DNA from: an uncultured delta proteobacterium
GTDB taxonomy: Bacteria; Myxococcota_A; Polyangia; Polyangiales; Polyangiaceae
Assembly (NCBI GenBank): GCA_903892415.1
Contig: CAITIQ010000335.1
Span: 1-46,201 of the forward strand
Direction: 5' to 3'
Length of the DNA: 46,201 bases
A model generated the notes under the pieces. The model worked only from the letters and a program-made list of their open reading frames with translations. It made no database searches and was not told where the DNA came from. The position numbers were made by a program, and so were the translations under genes. Below, piece after piece: positions 1 to 10,245 of the stretch. Every line of letters starts with the position of its first letter. Position 1 is the first letter of the stretch.

Positions 1-245
1 CTCCGGAAGGCGCGTTCTATGCTTTCGCCAACGTGAGCGGCTTGATCGGAAAGAGCTTTGCCGGCCAACCTTTGGCGAATGACCAGCAGGTCGCCGAGTT
101 CTTTCTGACCGAGGCGCATGCAGCCACTGTCGCGGGGACGCCGTTTGGCGCTCCTGGCTTCGTGCGGCTTTCGTACGCTTGTTCCGACTCCGACATTCTT
201 GAAGGGCTCGAGGCCATTCGGCAGGCGGTTCGTCAATTGACGTGA
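1..245 (+). CDS. Pyridoxal-phosphate aminotransferase, class I/II, C-terminal fragment
   Basis: Only the last 80 codons or so are in the window; the reading frame is open from the left edge and stops at TGA 243-245. The fragment has the usual end of aspartate-type aminotransferases: a Pro-Glu-Gly-Ala-Phe-Tyr segment, then a region reading TPFGAPGFVRLSYA, where the Arg would bind the substrate alpha-carboxylate, then a helix EGLEAIRQAV. This fold-type I C-terminal domain is typical of aspartate/aromatic/prephenate aminotransferases, so the enzyme would transfer amino groups in the cytoplasm. The exact substrate cannot be read from this piece. The tRNA-Val gene follows 57 bp downstream on the same strand. 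Confidence 0.85.
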   Translation, partial: PEGAFYAFANVSGLIGKSFAGQPLANDQQVAEFFLTEAHAATVAGTPFGAPGFVRLSYACSDSDILEGLEAIRQAVRQLT

Positions 246-302
246 GGATCGAAAGTTGATGTTGCGAGGCCCGAACGAACGGAGTAAGACGTCGGGCCTC
301 TC

Positions 303-377
303 GGGCGCATAACTCAGCGGTAGAGTGCGACCTTCACACGGTCGAAGTCGCAGGTTCGAACCCTGCTGCGCCCACCA
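303..377 (+). tRNA. tRNA-Val (anticodon CAC)
   Basis: A full cloverleaf can be folded. The acceptor stem GGGCGCA pairs with TGCGCCC, the D stem ACTC pairs with GAGT, and the anticodon stem CGACC/GGTCG carries a 7-nt loop TTCACAC. The anticodon CAC is at 335-337 and reads GUG valine codons. The T arm GCAGG-TTCGAAC-CCTGC is standard. Discriminator A is at 374 and the CCA end is encoded (375-377). Confidence 0.96.
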
Positions 378-385
378 AAATTACG

Positions 386-402
386 GCCGTTCGGAGAACG
401 GC
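386..402. terminator. Candidate bidirectional terminator after tRNA-Val
   Basis: Arms GCCGTTC and GAACGGC form a perfect 7-bp stem with a 3-nt loop, 9 bp past the tRNA end. The plus-strand U-tract is weak. On the minus strand the hairpin is followed by GTAATTTTGG, so it may better serve the convergent gene ending at 446. Confidence 0.45.
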
Positions 403-445
403 TTGCTCTCCGGCTTCCTCCAACTCTCGCTACCCTTCGACGCGC

Positions 446-1297
446 CTACCGAGCGGCAATGGCCTTTATGGCCTTCTGAAGGTCGGCGCGGTTTCCCAAG
501 CAGGAGTAGCAGTCACCCAGATTGAAGATCCCGCAGCCCGAGGTCTTTAGAAGCGGGTTCAGGTACGGCATCGATCTGGAGTCAGCGTGCTGTTCTGCCT
601 CGGCGAAAAGCGCACGCCGTTCACACCCCGAGGTGTCTCGGAGTTTGACCATGATTAAAGCAGCGGGGCTGGCGTTGGCCTGCACACTTTTGTCTTTCGT
701 AAGCTGAAGTGCCCTGGTCTTGGCGCTGGTTTTTCCCGTCGACATAGTGATCAAGGTGTCGAACCCGTGCGCTTGCGTTGGTCCCGTCAGCAGTTGAAAG
801 GCTTGCTCTGCTGTTGCTGGCTGGGCCGCCGCAGCTTGCAAAAGTTGGAGGACTTCGCGACCGCTTGCCATCTCTGGTTTGAGCGCGAGCAGCCGAGCGA
901 GATCGTCGAGCGCCAGTTTTGTAGGCGCACCCGCGCCCAGGTGGGCCTGCACAAGCGCTGCAAAAACTGCCGGATCTTCGGGATAGTCGAGCGCGAACTG
1001 TCGAAGGGTTGGGAGCCCAGCGCCCGCGAGTTGCGTGGCAGGTGCAGTCTTTGGTTTCGCGCCAACCTGCGTTGAACTGGCCAGAGGCGCACCAGTTGTC
1101 AGCGGGGTCTGCTGCGTCGAGCTCGAGCTTGTTGGAGCGTCTACCGGCGCAGGGCTAGCCTCGAACTCCAGCGCGCGAGTGACCTCTTCGGAGCGCGAAA
1201 GCGCGACGCCGCCTACCAGCGCAACAACCGACAAAACGGCAGCGCCGCCTCCCCAAACGAAGGCGGCACCAGCCTGCGAAGCGTTCGCCGTTCCCAC
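446..1297 (-). CDS. Membrane-anchored hypothetical protein with a Cys-rich C-terminal module
   Basis: A 283-aa protein of no family I can name with certainty. Residues 12-34 are hydrophobic and look like a membrane anchor or uncleaved signal. A Ser/Thr/Pro/Ala-rich linker follows to about residue 90, then a helical region (about 95-200) that looks TPR-like. The last 70 residues hold a Cys-rich motif: TSGCERRALF, an acidic/His stretch, then TSGCGIFNLGDCYSC. From memory, similar tails occur on myxobacterial kinases and TPR proteins, but I cannot confirm this here. The GTG start at 1297 directly abuts the TGA of the PilZ gene at 1298-1300 in the same frame, and no Shine-Dalgarno sequence is visible. 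Expression must therefore depend on termination-reinitiation or readthrough from the PilZ gene. Most of the chain after the anchor should be periplasmic. Confidence 0.75.
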   Translation of the reverse strand: MGTANASQAGAAFVWGGGAAVLSVVALVGGVALSRSEEVTRALEFEASPAPVDAPTSSSSTQQTPLTTGAPLASSTQVGAKPKTAPATQLAGAGLPTLRQFALDYPEDPAVFAALVQAHLGAGAPTKLALDDLARLLALKPEMASGREVLQLLQAAAAQPATAEQAFQLLTGPTQAHGFDTLITMSTGKTSAKTRALQLTKDKSVQANASPAALIMVKLRDTSGCERRALFAEAEQHADSRSMPYLNPLLKTSGCGIFNLGDCYSCLGNRADLQKAIKAIAAR

Positions 1298-2707
1298 TCA
1301 GTCGTAGGGGTCGCCCGTTGGTTGGGGCGGCGGCGTGGTTGCGGTGGGCTTCGGCGCGGCCGTTGCGGTGGGCTTCGGAGCGGCCGTTGCAGTGGGCTTC
1401 GGCTTGGGCTCAGCGGTCGGCTTGGGCTCGGCCGTGGGCTTGGGCTCGGCCGTGGGCTTGGGCTCGGCCGTCGGCTTGCTGGAGGGCTCTGCCGAGGGCT
1501 TCGCAGAAGGCTCGGCTGTGACGGCAGCGGTGGAGGTCTCAACCGCAGTCGGGACTGGATCGGCAGTCTTTACAGGGGCTGCCGACGTTGTCGACGGCTT
1601 GGCCGACGGCTTGGCTGACGGCGGGGCGGCTGCAGTGGGCGTGGCTGACGGTGCTTTGCCGTCTCCGCCTGAACTCACGAGGTAGATGCCAATCCCGACG
1701 GCTGCAGCGAGCACAGCTCCAACCACGATCAGCTTGCCATTGCCACCCTTGTCCTCGGGCTCGATGCGCGCGCTGACGGGTGCTGGCCTAACAGACGGCT
1801 TCTTCTCGGGCGCCTTTTCTGCCGGCTCCGCCTTGGCTGCGGGCTTCTCGACCGGCTTCTCTGCAGGCTTTTCCACCGGCTTTTCGATCGGCGGCGGAAC
1901 CGAAGCCGCGGCGGTGGGCTTCGCCTCCGGCTGCTCAACCTCTTCCTTCGTCGGAAGGGGCGGCGGAACGGACTTCGGCGCCTTGACTTCAGGCGTCCCA
2001 ATCTCGTCTAGCGAGCCGCCAGCTTCGGATAGCGCCTGTTGCAGAAGCTCTGCAGCCTGCTTCATCACGGTGCGCTCCTCCGGCGGGCGCATCTCCGGCT
2101 CATCGTTCGACGTCGGGAAGAAGCCACCGGTGCTGGGGGCAGGTTTCTCCTCCTTCTCGGGCAGGTCACCCTTGATCGCCGCTTCGACCGCCTTCTTGGT
2201 GCCGATCGCGCCGAGTCCGAGCATGGTTGATGCGCGCTTGTCGGGACGGACTGCTGCGACCGCTTTCGCGGGTGCAGCTGCGGGGGCCGCTTCTTCAACT
2301 GCTGCGGGTTCAGAGGCGGCCTCACCAGCACCATCCCCACCACGATCGAAAGTCGACGGTTTGCCGCCGGACTTCTCCACCAACTTCGAGATCACCGACT
2401 TGGACTTGTCGTCGATCTTGATGAACTTGACGCCCATACCAGCGGGCTCACCCTCCGGCACTTGATCGGGTTCTCGCTTCCAGACGACCCTTCCGACGCC
2501 TGAAAGTACCGCCTGTTCATCGGCGATACGAATTTCAAATTTTAGCAGCGTGCCCGGGGGAAACGGGTTGGGGGTCTTGATGTAGATCCCGCCGCGGCTG
2601 ACGTCCGACGCGTGGTGCTCGATGAACTCATCAACGGTCGCGCTCTTGTAGCGCACCGTCATGCTGAGCACTTTCGCGCGTGGGTCTTTTCGAGTGTCTT
2701 GAGCCAT
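1298..2707 (-). CDS. PilZ-domain protein with Pro/Ala-rich linker, one TM segment and a repeat tail
   Basis: A 469-aa probable c-di-GMP receptor with an N-terminal cytoplasmic PilZ domain (about residues 5-115). The RxxxR motif is at 6-10 (RKDPR) and the DxSxxG motif at 35-40 (DVSRGG), so both halves of the c-di-GMP site are present. The usual GRVVW and GMGVKF strands follow. Residues 120-320 are Ala/Pro/Glu/Lys-rich and likely disordered, with KPVEKPAEKP-type repeats and a short TMLGLG motif at about 161. One transmembrane helix lies at about 325-346. The tail is made of Pro-Thr-Ala-Glu/Lys repeats and would be periplasmic. The ATG start is at 2705-2707. The protein could pass c-di-GMP state to an envelope partner; the target is unknown. 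The gene is divergent from the small PilZ gene at 2959. Confidence 0.9.
   Translation of the reverse strand: MAQDTRKDPRAKVLSMTVRYKSATVDEFIEHHASDVSRGGIYIKTPNPFPPGTLLKFEIRIADEQAVLSGVGRVVWKREPDQVPEGEPAGMGVKFIKIDDKSKSVISKLVEKSGGKPSTFDRGGDGAGEAASEPAAVEEAAPAAAPAKAVAAVRPDKRASTMLGLGAIGTKKAVEAAIKGDLPEKEEKPAPSTGGFFPTSNDEPEMRPPEERTVMKQAAELLQQALSEAGGSLDEIGTPEVKAPKSVPPPLPTKEEVEQPEAKPTAAASVPPPIEKPVEKPAEKPVEKPAAKAEPAEKAPEKKPSVRPAPVSARIEPEDKGGNGKLIVVGAVLAAAVGIGIYLVSSGGDGKAPSATPTAAAPPSAKPSAKPSTTSAAPVKTADPVPTAVETSTAAVTAEPSAKPSAEPSSKPTAEPKPTAEPKPTAEPKPTAEPKPKPTATAAPKPTATAAPKPTATTPPPQPTGDPYD
1338..1472. repeat. In-frame tandem repeats (24-bp and 18-bp units) in the PilZ gene tail
   Basis: There are four 18-bp units at 1401-1418, 1419-1436, 1437-1454 and 1455-1472; the middle two are identical and the outer two differ by one to four bases. 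Before them on the plus strand lie about 2.7 copies of a 24-bp unit from 1338 to 1403. Both unit lengths are multiples of three and encode a Pro-Thr-rich periplasmic tail, so copy number can change without breaking the frame. Confidence 0.85.
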
Positions 2708-2958
2708 CGGTCTCCGAGGGGGCGCGAGCTCGTCAGCACGTCGTCCTTACGACGTGGCTCGCTGCGCGCGAAATTCAACGTAACAGCTGTGTTGTGGTCT
2801 GATTCAACCTTCGTTGAAAACCCGGCGATGGTACCCACCAATCGAGCCAAACGACAAGTAATGACTCGCTCTCAATCTTACGAAGCTGCCAACGCTCCAT
2901 CGACCTTCGGTGAACGTTCGCGTCGTGCTAGCTTTCAGCTGGCCATCAGGGCCGGCCA

Positions 2959-3327
2959 ATGAGAGTGCGCGATCATTTTAGGGCACACGGCCGCAAAGCC
3001 GTCACGCTGCCCGCAGCCTTACGAGACGATGGCGGCGCCCAAGAGGAACGGGCCACCGTGCGAAACCTTGGGCTGGGCGGTGCATGTGTGGAGCTGCCTC
3101 TTGACTCGGCGGCCGAAGGGCAGCTGTTACGACTCGATGGTGCCGTCGTTCTACAACTGACAGCACCGACGCTCTGGGACCCTCTCACGCTACGCGGACG
3201 AGTGGCTTGGTTGCGGCGCTCGACAAGTGACAAGCCCGCCCGCCTGGGGATTCGGTTCGAACACCAAGAAGAGGGAAGCCTGTTTTCGTTGTTCCAGCTT
3301 CTCGGCTCAACGCCCGGCTCGAGCTAG
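2959..3327 (+). CDS. Small stand-alone PilZ-domain protein
   Basis: A 122-aa protein that is essentially one PilZ domain, with no signal or membrane segment, so presumably cytoplasmic. RAHGR near residue 8 fits RxxxR. The second motif reads NLGLGG instead of D/NxSxxG, with Gly at the Ser position, so c-di-GMP binding is plausible but not assured. A strand reading GRVAWLRR and a terminal GIRF strand match the family. The ATG start at 2959 is preceded by GGGCCGGCC, a poor ribosome site. It is transcribed away from the membrane PilZ gene; the 251-bp gap should carry both promoters, though I see no clear -35/-10 pair. Confidence 0.85.
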   Translation: MRVRDHFRAHGRKAVTLPAALRDDGGAQEERATVRNLGLGGACVELPLDSAAEGQLLRLDGAVVLQLTAPTLWDPLTLRGRVAWLRRSTSDKPARLGIRFEHQEEGSLFSLFQLLGSTPGSS

Positions 3328-3345
3328 TCACCAAGTTCGAAGCAG

Positions 3346-3376
3346 TTGAGGCCAGGTTCAACGAACCCAGCCTCAA
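3346..3376. terminator. Candidate bidirectional terminator hairpin
   Basis: TTGAGGC (3346-3352) pairs with GCCTCAA (3370-3376), and the inner GGTT pairs with AACC across a CA/CA mismatch. It lies between the convergent PilZ gene and secreted-protein gene. There is no clear U-tract on either side, so this is a structure-only call. Confidence 0.4.
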
Positions 3377-3408
3377 ATGTCAGCCTCAGGTTGTACTGTC
3401 GTACTCGT

Positions 3409-5124
3409 TCAGAACGCTACGACAGGGCTGATCGTCGGCGAGATGGTGAAGCCAACCGTCGGGAAGAGCACCATGAACTTCAAGTCGGCAGAGAGACCGA
3501 AGTTGCGGATGAACATGTACGTGGCGCCGCCGCCAAACGTGATGAACGTGAGACCGGAGAGTTGGTAAGCGTCGGCGGCGGTTGCTCCAGGGCAATCCCC
3601 GCCATTACCGTCGTCCTTGAGCTTGTCACAAACGGTGACCGGCACCGACGCGTTCACTTGGGCGCCGCCACCACCAACGAAAACGTGCGGCGCGAAGTCG
3701 CCCGCGTCGGGGTTGGGGTGGAGGAACTTCCATGAGGCGCGCGCCTCGATGTGGGCCGGGAAAAACGACTTCCCGACTTGCCCGTACTCACTGCCCTCTG
3801 GAATTGCCTGTTCTGCGTCAACGCTCGGACCACCGAACGCAAAACCCACTCGCGCGCCGAGCCCGAGTCCGAACGGGAAGAAGTAGTCGTAGCCAGCGAA
3901 GATTCGCGCGCCGCCAAAGGCGAGGCCACCACTGATGCCGTTGGTTCCGTTGACAGCGTCGGGGTTACCAACAAACTGCCGAGCCGGATCCGTGTTTTGC
4001 TCCATGCACACGTAACTGCCTGCGTTCGAAGCCGAACAGACGTCCGTACCGTCGGAGACGTAAGCGAGGTCGAACTGCGCACCGAGCGAGATAACGTGTT
4101 GAGTGCCGCTCCCGTCAGCCGAGGGCGCGTCTTCATCCTTAGTGCAGAGGCCGCTGAGGCAAGCGAGCCCAGTCATACACTCGCTCGTTGCGTCGCAGAT
4201 CACGCCCTCCGCTTTGCCGCTGTTGGCACCCTCGCAGCCTGGCATGCCCGGCGGACAATCCTCCTTGGCTTTGCACTTCTGGGGCGGCTCTTTCCCGGGA
4301 AGGCTAGGGGCATCGCCCTTCAACTTGTTCTTGATCGAGATCTTGAAGGGTGACTTGACCGAGCCTGCCGTGGCAACGGGTGTACCCGTCTCGTCACTTC
4401 CGACGATGTAGTAACGCAGTTCTCCAGACGTCGTCACCGCGGCGCAGGGGACCTCTCCACCAAACCCGCCTTCGATCTTTGTCAGCGGCAGCGTCTCCCA
4501 CTTCGTTCCGCCGTAGGGCTTGAAACGAATGATGACCTTTGTTGCTCCGAGTTCCTCTGGAATCTCCGCGAAGATCGGCACTGGCGTGTTGATGGCGGAC
4601 TCTTCGATCGGGGTGTGATTGAAGTCACCCGATGGCGCTGGGCCAGGCTCCTTGCCCCCCTTGCCACCATCCCCACCACTGCCGCTGCCGCCAGCTGCGT
4701 CCCCACCGCCGCCAGTGCCAGCCCCGCCAACTTCCGCTTGGGCCTCCTTCAGCTTGGCCTCAAGTTCTGGCGGATTCAAACCGTCCAGTAACTTGGCATT
4801 CGGGTCGGCCTTGAGCGCGAGCACGAGGTCCGCCTTGGCGTCATCAAGCTTTACCAGCCCAACGCCTTTGATGGTCGCGGAAGCGATATGGATTTTGCCG
4901 ACGACCTCGGGGGAACACGCATCCGGCTTTTTGCAAAGCTCGAGCGCCTTCTTGAGCTTCTCAAGACCCTTGTCGTGATTGGTGTCGAGGTAGTCTTGGT
5001 CGATCGCTTGGGTGATGAGCTTCTCGGCGTCTTTGTCCTTCTTTCCTGCGGCAAACGCGAGCGAAGACCCGAGTACGAGCGTGGCAGCGAAGGTTGCGAT
5101 CTGGGATAAACGTGGGAAACGCAC
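3409..5124 (-). CDS. Secreted multidomain protein with C-terminal beta-barrel-like region
   Basis: A 571-aa exported protein I cannot name. Residues 1-25 are a Sec signal peptide ending SSLAFA. Residues 27-130 are helical and TPR-like. A Gly/Ser linker covers about 131-166. A beta-rich, Ig-like domain spans about 170-270. A Cys-rich segment at 284-327 has nine Cys in CxxxxDC / CDATSEC / CLSGLC spacing, the style of small disulfide knots in myxobacterial surface proteins. From about 344 to the end, alternating amphipathic Gly/aromatic strands ending in VVAF suggest an outer-membrane barrel. The GTG start at 5122-5124 is supported by GAGGAGG about 5 nt upstream. It may act as an envelope assembly or surface protein. 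It lies downstream of lexA but behind the lexA terminator, so it should have its own promoter. Confidence 0.82.
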   Translation of the reverse strand: MRFPRLSQIATFAATLVLGSSLAFAAGKKDKDAEKLITQAIDQDYLDTNHDKGLEKLKKALELCKKPDACSPEVVGKIHIASATIKGVGLVKLDDAKADLVLALKADPNAKLLDGLNPPELEAKLKEAQAEVGGAGTGGGGDAAGGSGSGGDGGKGGKEPGPAPSGDFNHTPIEESAINTPVPIFAEIPEELGATKVIIRFKPYGGTKWETLPLTKIEGGFGGEVPCAAVTTSGELRYYIVGSDETGTPVATAGSVKSPFKISIKNKLKGDAPSLPGKEPPQKCKAKEDCPPGMPGCEGANSGKAEGVICDATSECMTGLACLSGLCTKDEDAPSADGSGTQHVISLGAQFDLAYVSDGTDVCSASNAGSYVCMEQNTDPARQFVGNPDAVNGTNGISGGLAFGGARIFAGYDYFFPFGLGLGARVGFAFGGPSVDAEQAIPEGSEYGQVGKSFFPAHIEARASWKFLHPNPDAGDFAPHVFVGGGGAQVNASVPVTVCDKLKDDGNGGDCPGATAADAYQLSGLTFITFGGGATYMFIRNFGLSADLKFMVLFPTVGFTISPTISPVVAF

Positions 5125-5230
5125 GAGGCCTCCTCAAAGAAGGGGGGAGCTTTAGAGAACTTTTCGGCCTGGCGCAACCATCCTCGCCCACAATCCCTCT
5201 TGCGACTGTGATTCAAGGTCGGTTGGACCA

Positions 5231-5278
5231 AGCCAACAAAACAGAAGAGGCCGCGGCCTTGGGAAGGGCAACGGCCTC
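5231..5278 (-). terminator. Intrinsic terminator of lexA
   Basis: Read on the minus strand, GAGGCCG and CGGCCTC form a 7-bp stem around an 18-nt loop, followed by TTCTGTTTTG. It lies about 20 bp after the lexA stop and before the secreted-protein gene. Confidence 0.6.
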
Positions 5279-5298
5279 ATATGACCATGCGGTCAACG

Positions 5299-5970
5299 TC
5301 AGATCTTGCGGAACACGCCCACGACGATTCCGAGCAACATCGTCGGCTTGAAGTCTGAGGCTCGCACGAGAATCGGAGCCATGCTCGCGTTAGCGGGCTG
5401 GAACCGAATGTAGTCACCGTCGCGGTGGTAGTACTTCACCGTGGCCTCGTCATCGATCAGGGCGCAGACGATCTCCCCGATGTTTGCTGTCGACTGCTTG
5501 CGGACGAAGATCGTGTCGCCAGAAAGAATGCCCGCGTCGATCATCGAGTCCCCTTGCACACGAAGGGCGAAAACCTCACGCCCACCACGCAAGAGATCCG
5601 GGTCCACGCGAATGGTGCCCTCTTGGTGCTCGTGCGCGAGAATGGGAACGCCCGCTGCAATTCTTCCGAGTACGGGAACCTCGATCATCGAATCCGATTC
5701 GGACTCGCGGCTCGAGACGGTGGGCGCGCCGTCGTTGGTGGCCTCGCCGTCGATCGGCACGTTGATCGGTCGCAAGGCGCGGCTCTTCATGTCTTCGCGG
5801 GTGAGGTACCCCTTGCGCTCGAGCGCACGAAGATGATCGTTCACTCCGTTGGTGGATTTGATCCCCATGTGCGCGCCGATCTCGCGCAGCGTGGGTGGGT
5901 AACCGCGGTCGGTTATCGAATCCCGGATATATTTGAGCACCTGATGCTGACGATCCGTAAGCCCCTGCAT
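5299..5970 (-). CDS. lexA: LexA repressor, SOS response
   Basis: A 223-aa transcriptional repressor of DNA-damage genes that inactivates itself by RecA-stimulated cleavage. The N-terminal winged helix is recognisable from MQGLTDRQHQVLKYI and the recognition segment PPTLREIGAHMGI. The cleavage site is Ala106-Gly107 (in RIAAGVPIL). The catalytic dyad is Ser142 (QGDSMIDAGI) and Lys179 (EATVKYY). The length is slightly above the usual 200-220 aa because of an acidic Ser-rich linker at about 74-95. I chose the ATG at 5968-5970: a TTG 36 nt further upstream is in frame, but the LexA family starts at this Met. The gene follows pilB and pilT on the same strand and is separated from pilT by 79 bp that contain a possible self-operator. 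Confidence 0.96.
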   Translation of the reverse strand: MQGLTDRQHQVLKYIRDSITDRGYPPTLREIGAHMGIKSTNGVNDHLRALERKGYLTREDMKSRALRPINVPIDGEATNDGAPTVSSRESESDSMIEVPVLGRIAAGVPILAHEHQEGTIRVDPDLLRGGREVFALRVQGDSMIDAGILSGDTIFVRKQSTANIGEIVCALIDDEATVKYYHRDGDYIRFQPANASMAPILVRASDFKPTMLLGIVVGVFRKI

Positions 5971-5983
5971 AACCGGTAGGCTA

Positions 5984-6012
5984 CTGAACGGGTGAGAACC
6001 AGTCAAATTCAG
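5984..6012 (-). promoter_or_regulatory. Candidate LexA operator upstream of lexA
   Basis: The lexA upstream gap holds an inverted pair: on the plus strand CTGAAC (5984-5989) and TTCAG (6008-6012), 18 bp apart. On the minus strand the proximal site reads CGTTCAGT, which resembles the GTTCAG core I recall for the Myxococcus xanthus LexA box. Autoregulation is the rule for lexA, but the match to the full box is partial. Confidence 0.3.
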
Positions 6013-6049
6013 TGCCCATATTCTTTTGAAATCGTGTGATTCCAGGCAG

Positions 6050-7138
<1,089 letters not shown>

Positions 7139-7172
7139 GGTGCCTTCTTGTTTGAATTTGCTTCAGCGAAGT

Positions 7173-8879
<1,707 letters not shown>

Positions 8880-9072
8880 GTTTCAGCCATGGTGGAAGAT
8901 CGAACGCCCAACCGTCAACACGAACGCTTGGTGTGCGAGTTGCCCACACGCGAAGCATGCGTGAAAGTCTGGCTTCGCCTGGTCCTGGGAGTGTCGACTG
9001 CCTCCGCACTAAAAACTGGTGCACAAGACTGGGTTGCGCCCGATACTTCGCGCGAAAGGCAGATGGCGGTGG

Positions 9073-10245
9073 ATGGGACTGTGGGATCGGATTCGAGGCA
9101 TAGGTCCTGGCGGATACCGCGAACGTAAGGCAGCGGCGCTCGAGCGCGCCGGCCAACTAAGCGGCGCAGTCGAGGCCTTCCTGGCCGCGGGCCTGCCCGA
9201 AGAAGCCGGCCGACTGCAGTTGGTTCGCGCAGAGGGCGAACGTGAGCCTGCCAAGCGCTTGCTGCTGTTGCGCACCGCAGCGCAGATGGCTCCGGGTAGC
9301 AACTCCGCCCGGGAGGCGGCTGCACGCGCCGCGAAGCTTCGTTATGAACTGGCTCGGGGGCGCGGAGCGGTGCTCCGCGCAGAGGTCTTGGGCGCTGCTG
9401 AGGAGCTTCTCGCGGCCTCGGAATACCGCTTGGCAGCGGAGGCCTTCGCGGAGGCTGGTGACCACGAACGTGAGGTTCAGGCCTTGGTTCAGGCCGGTGC
9501 CCTGGCCGAAGTGGAGGCCAAGCTGGAGCGCGAGATCGCCGACGCCCGCGAAGGAAATGAAGTGGCTCTCGCCATTCGAACTGCCCAGGACCTCGACCGA
9601 AGTGGCGAGCGCCGCAAAGCCTTGGCCCTTGCTGCCCGCTTTCCTGACGATTCCACGCTGCGAGACTTTCGAACTCGCCTCGAGCAGCGCCTGCTACGCG
9701 GGCCGACCGCAGATGTCGTGATCGCTGGAACGCGTGCAACACTCGCCTTTGGCCCTGTCTTCACGATCGGACGTGGGGAAGCGACCTGCGTGGTGCCGTC
9801 GCCACAGCTATCTCGGGTGCACCTTGAGCTGTTTCGCGACGACAGCGGAGCGCCATGCGTTCGAGACCTCGACACCAAAAACGGCACGTTTCTTGGCGGA
9901 GCACGCGTAGGCGGCGCCCTTCCTGTGGGGGCAGGAATTCGGCTTTCGTTGGGTGGCGAAGTGGCGTGTGAAGTCGTGCCTCACGTAAGCGGTGGCGTAC
10001 GTGTCGAGGTCGCGGGGCACTCCATGGTTGCATCGCTGGGGCCGTTGTTCACTCCGGTAGGTGAGATCGCCCAGGTAGTTGAGGGCGGGCACTACATCGT
10101 GCTTCGGCGAGGCAAGCGACAGGCGTTCCTCGCTGGCCTCGAGGTAGCGCCTGAGATCGAACTCGCGCATGGCGACAAGCTCTCCTCGGAGCGCAGTGGG
10201 GCTCCCCAGGTAGAGCTGTTGATGGTGGGGGGGAGAGCAGGATGA
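9073..10245 (+). CDS. FHA-domain protein with N-terminal helical repeats
   Basis: A 390-aa cytoplasmic protein. It starts with MGLWDRIRG, a short amphipathic helix, followed by Ala/Leu/Glu-rich helical hairpins to about residue 205 that look like degenerate TPRs. A forkhead-associated domain spans about 213-295 and keeps its phosphothreonine-binding signature: GR at 233-234, SRVH at 247-250 and NG at 270-271. About 95 further residues form another beta-rich segment, possibly a second, degenerate FHA-like fold. I chose the ATG at 9073 because GGCGGTGG precedes it and an upstream GTG (9019) only adds a basic, low-complexity leader. The gene overlaps the following kinase gene by 4 nt (ATGA), so the kinase is probably translated by coupling and may supply the phosphothreonine this FHA reads. 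Confidence 0.88.
   Translation: MGLWDRIRGIGPGGYRERKAAALERAGQLSGAVEAFLAAGLPEEAGRLQLVRAEGEREPAKRLLLLRTAAQMAPGSNSAREAAARAAKLRYELARGRGAVLRAEVLGAAEELLAASEYRLAAEAFAEAGDHEREVQALVQAGALAEVEAKLEREIADAREGNEVALAIRTAQDLDRSGERRKALALAARFPDDSTLRDFRTRLEQRLLRGPTADVVIAGTRATLAFGPVFTIGRGEATCVVPSPQLSRVHLELFRDDSGAPCVRDLDTKNGTFLGGARVGGALPVGAGIRLSLGGEVACEVVPHVSGGVRVEVAGHSMVASLGPLFTPVGEIAQVVEGGHYIVLRRGKRQAFLAGLEVAPEIELAHGDKLSSERSGAPQVELLMVGGRAG

Noticed and set aside
1338..1472. Possible CRISPR-like array
   Set aside because: Units are contiguous with no spacers, have coding-length periods and no cas gene is nearby.
1686..2465. 259-codon open frame on the plus strand
   Set aside because: Mirror of the Ala/Pro/Glu-rich PilZ linker on the other strand; Ser/Ala-rich with no signature and no ribosome site.
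8880..9072. Sigma-54 (-24/-12) promoter for pilB or the FHA gene
   Set aside because: No TGGCAC-N5-TTGC match is visible in this gap on either strand.
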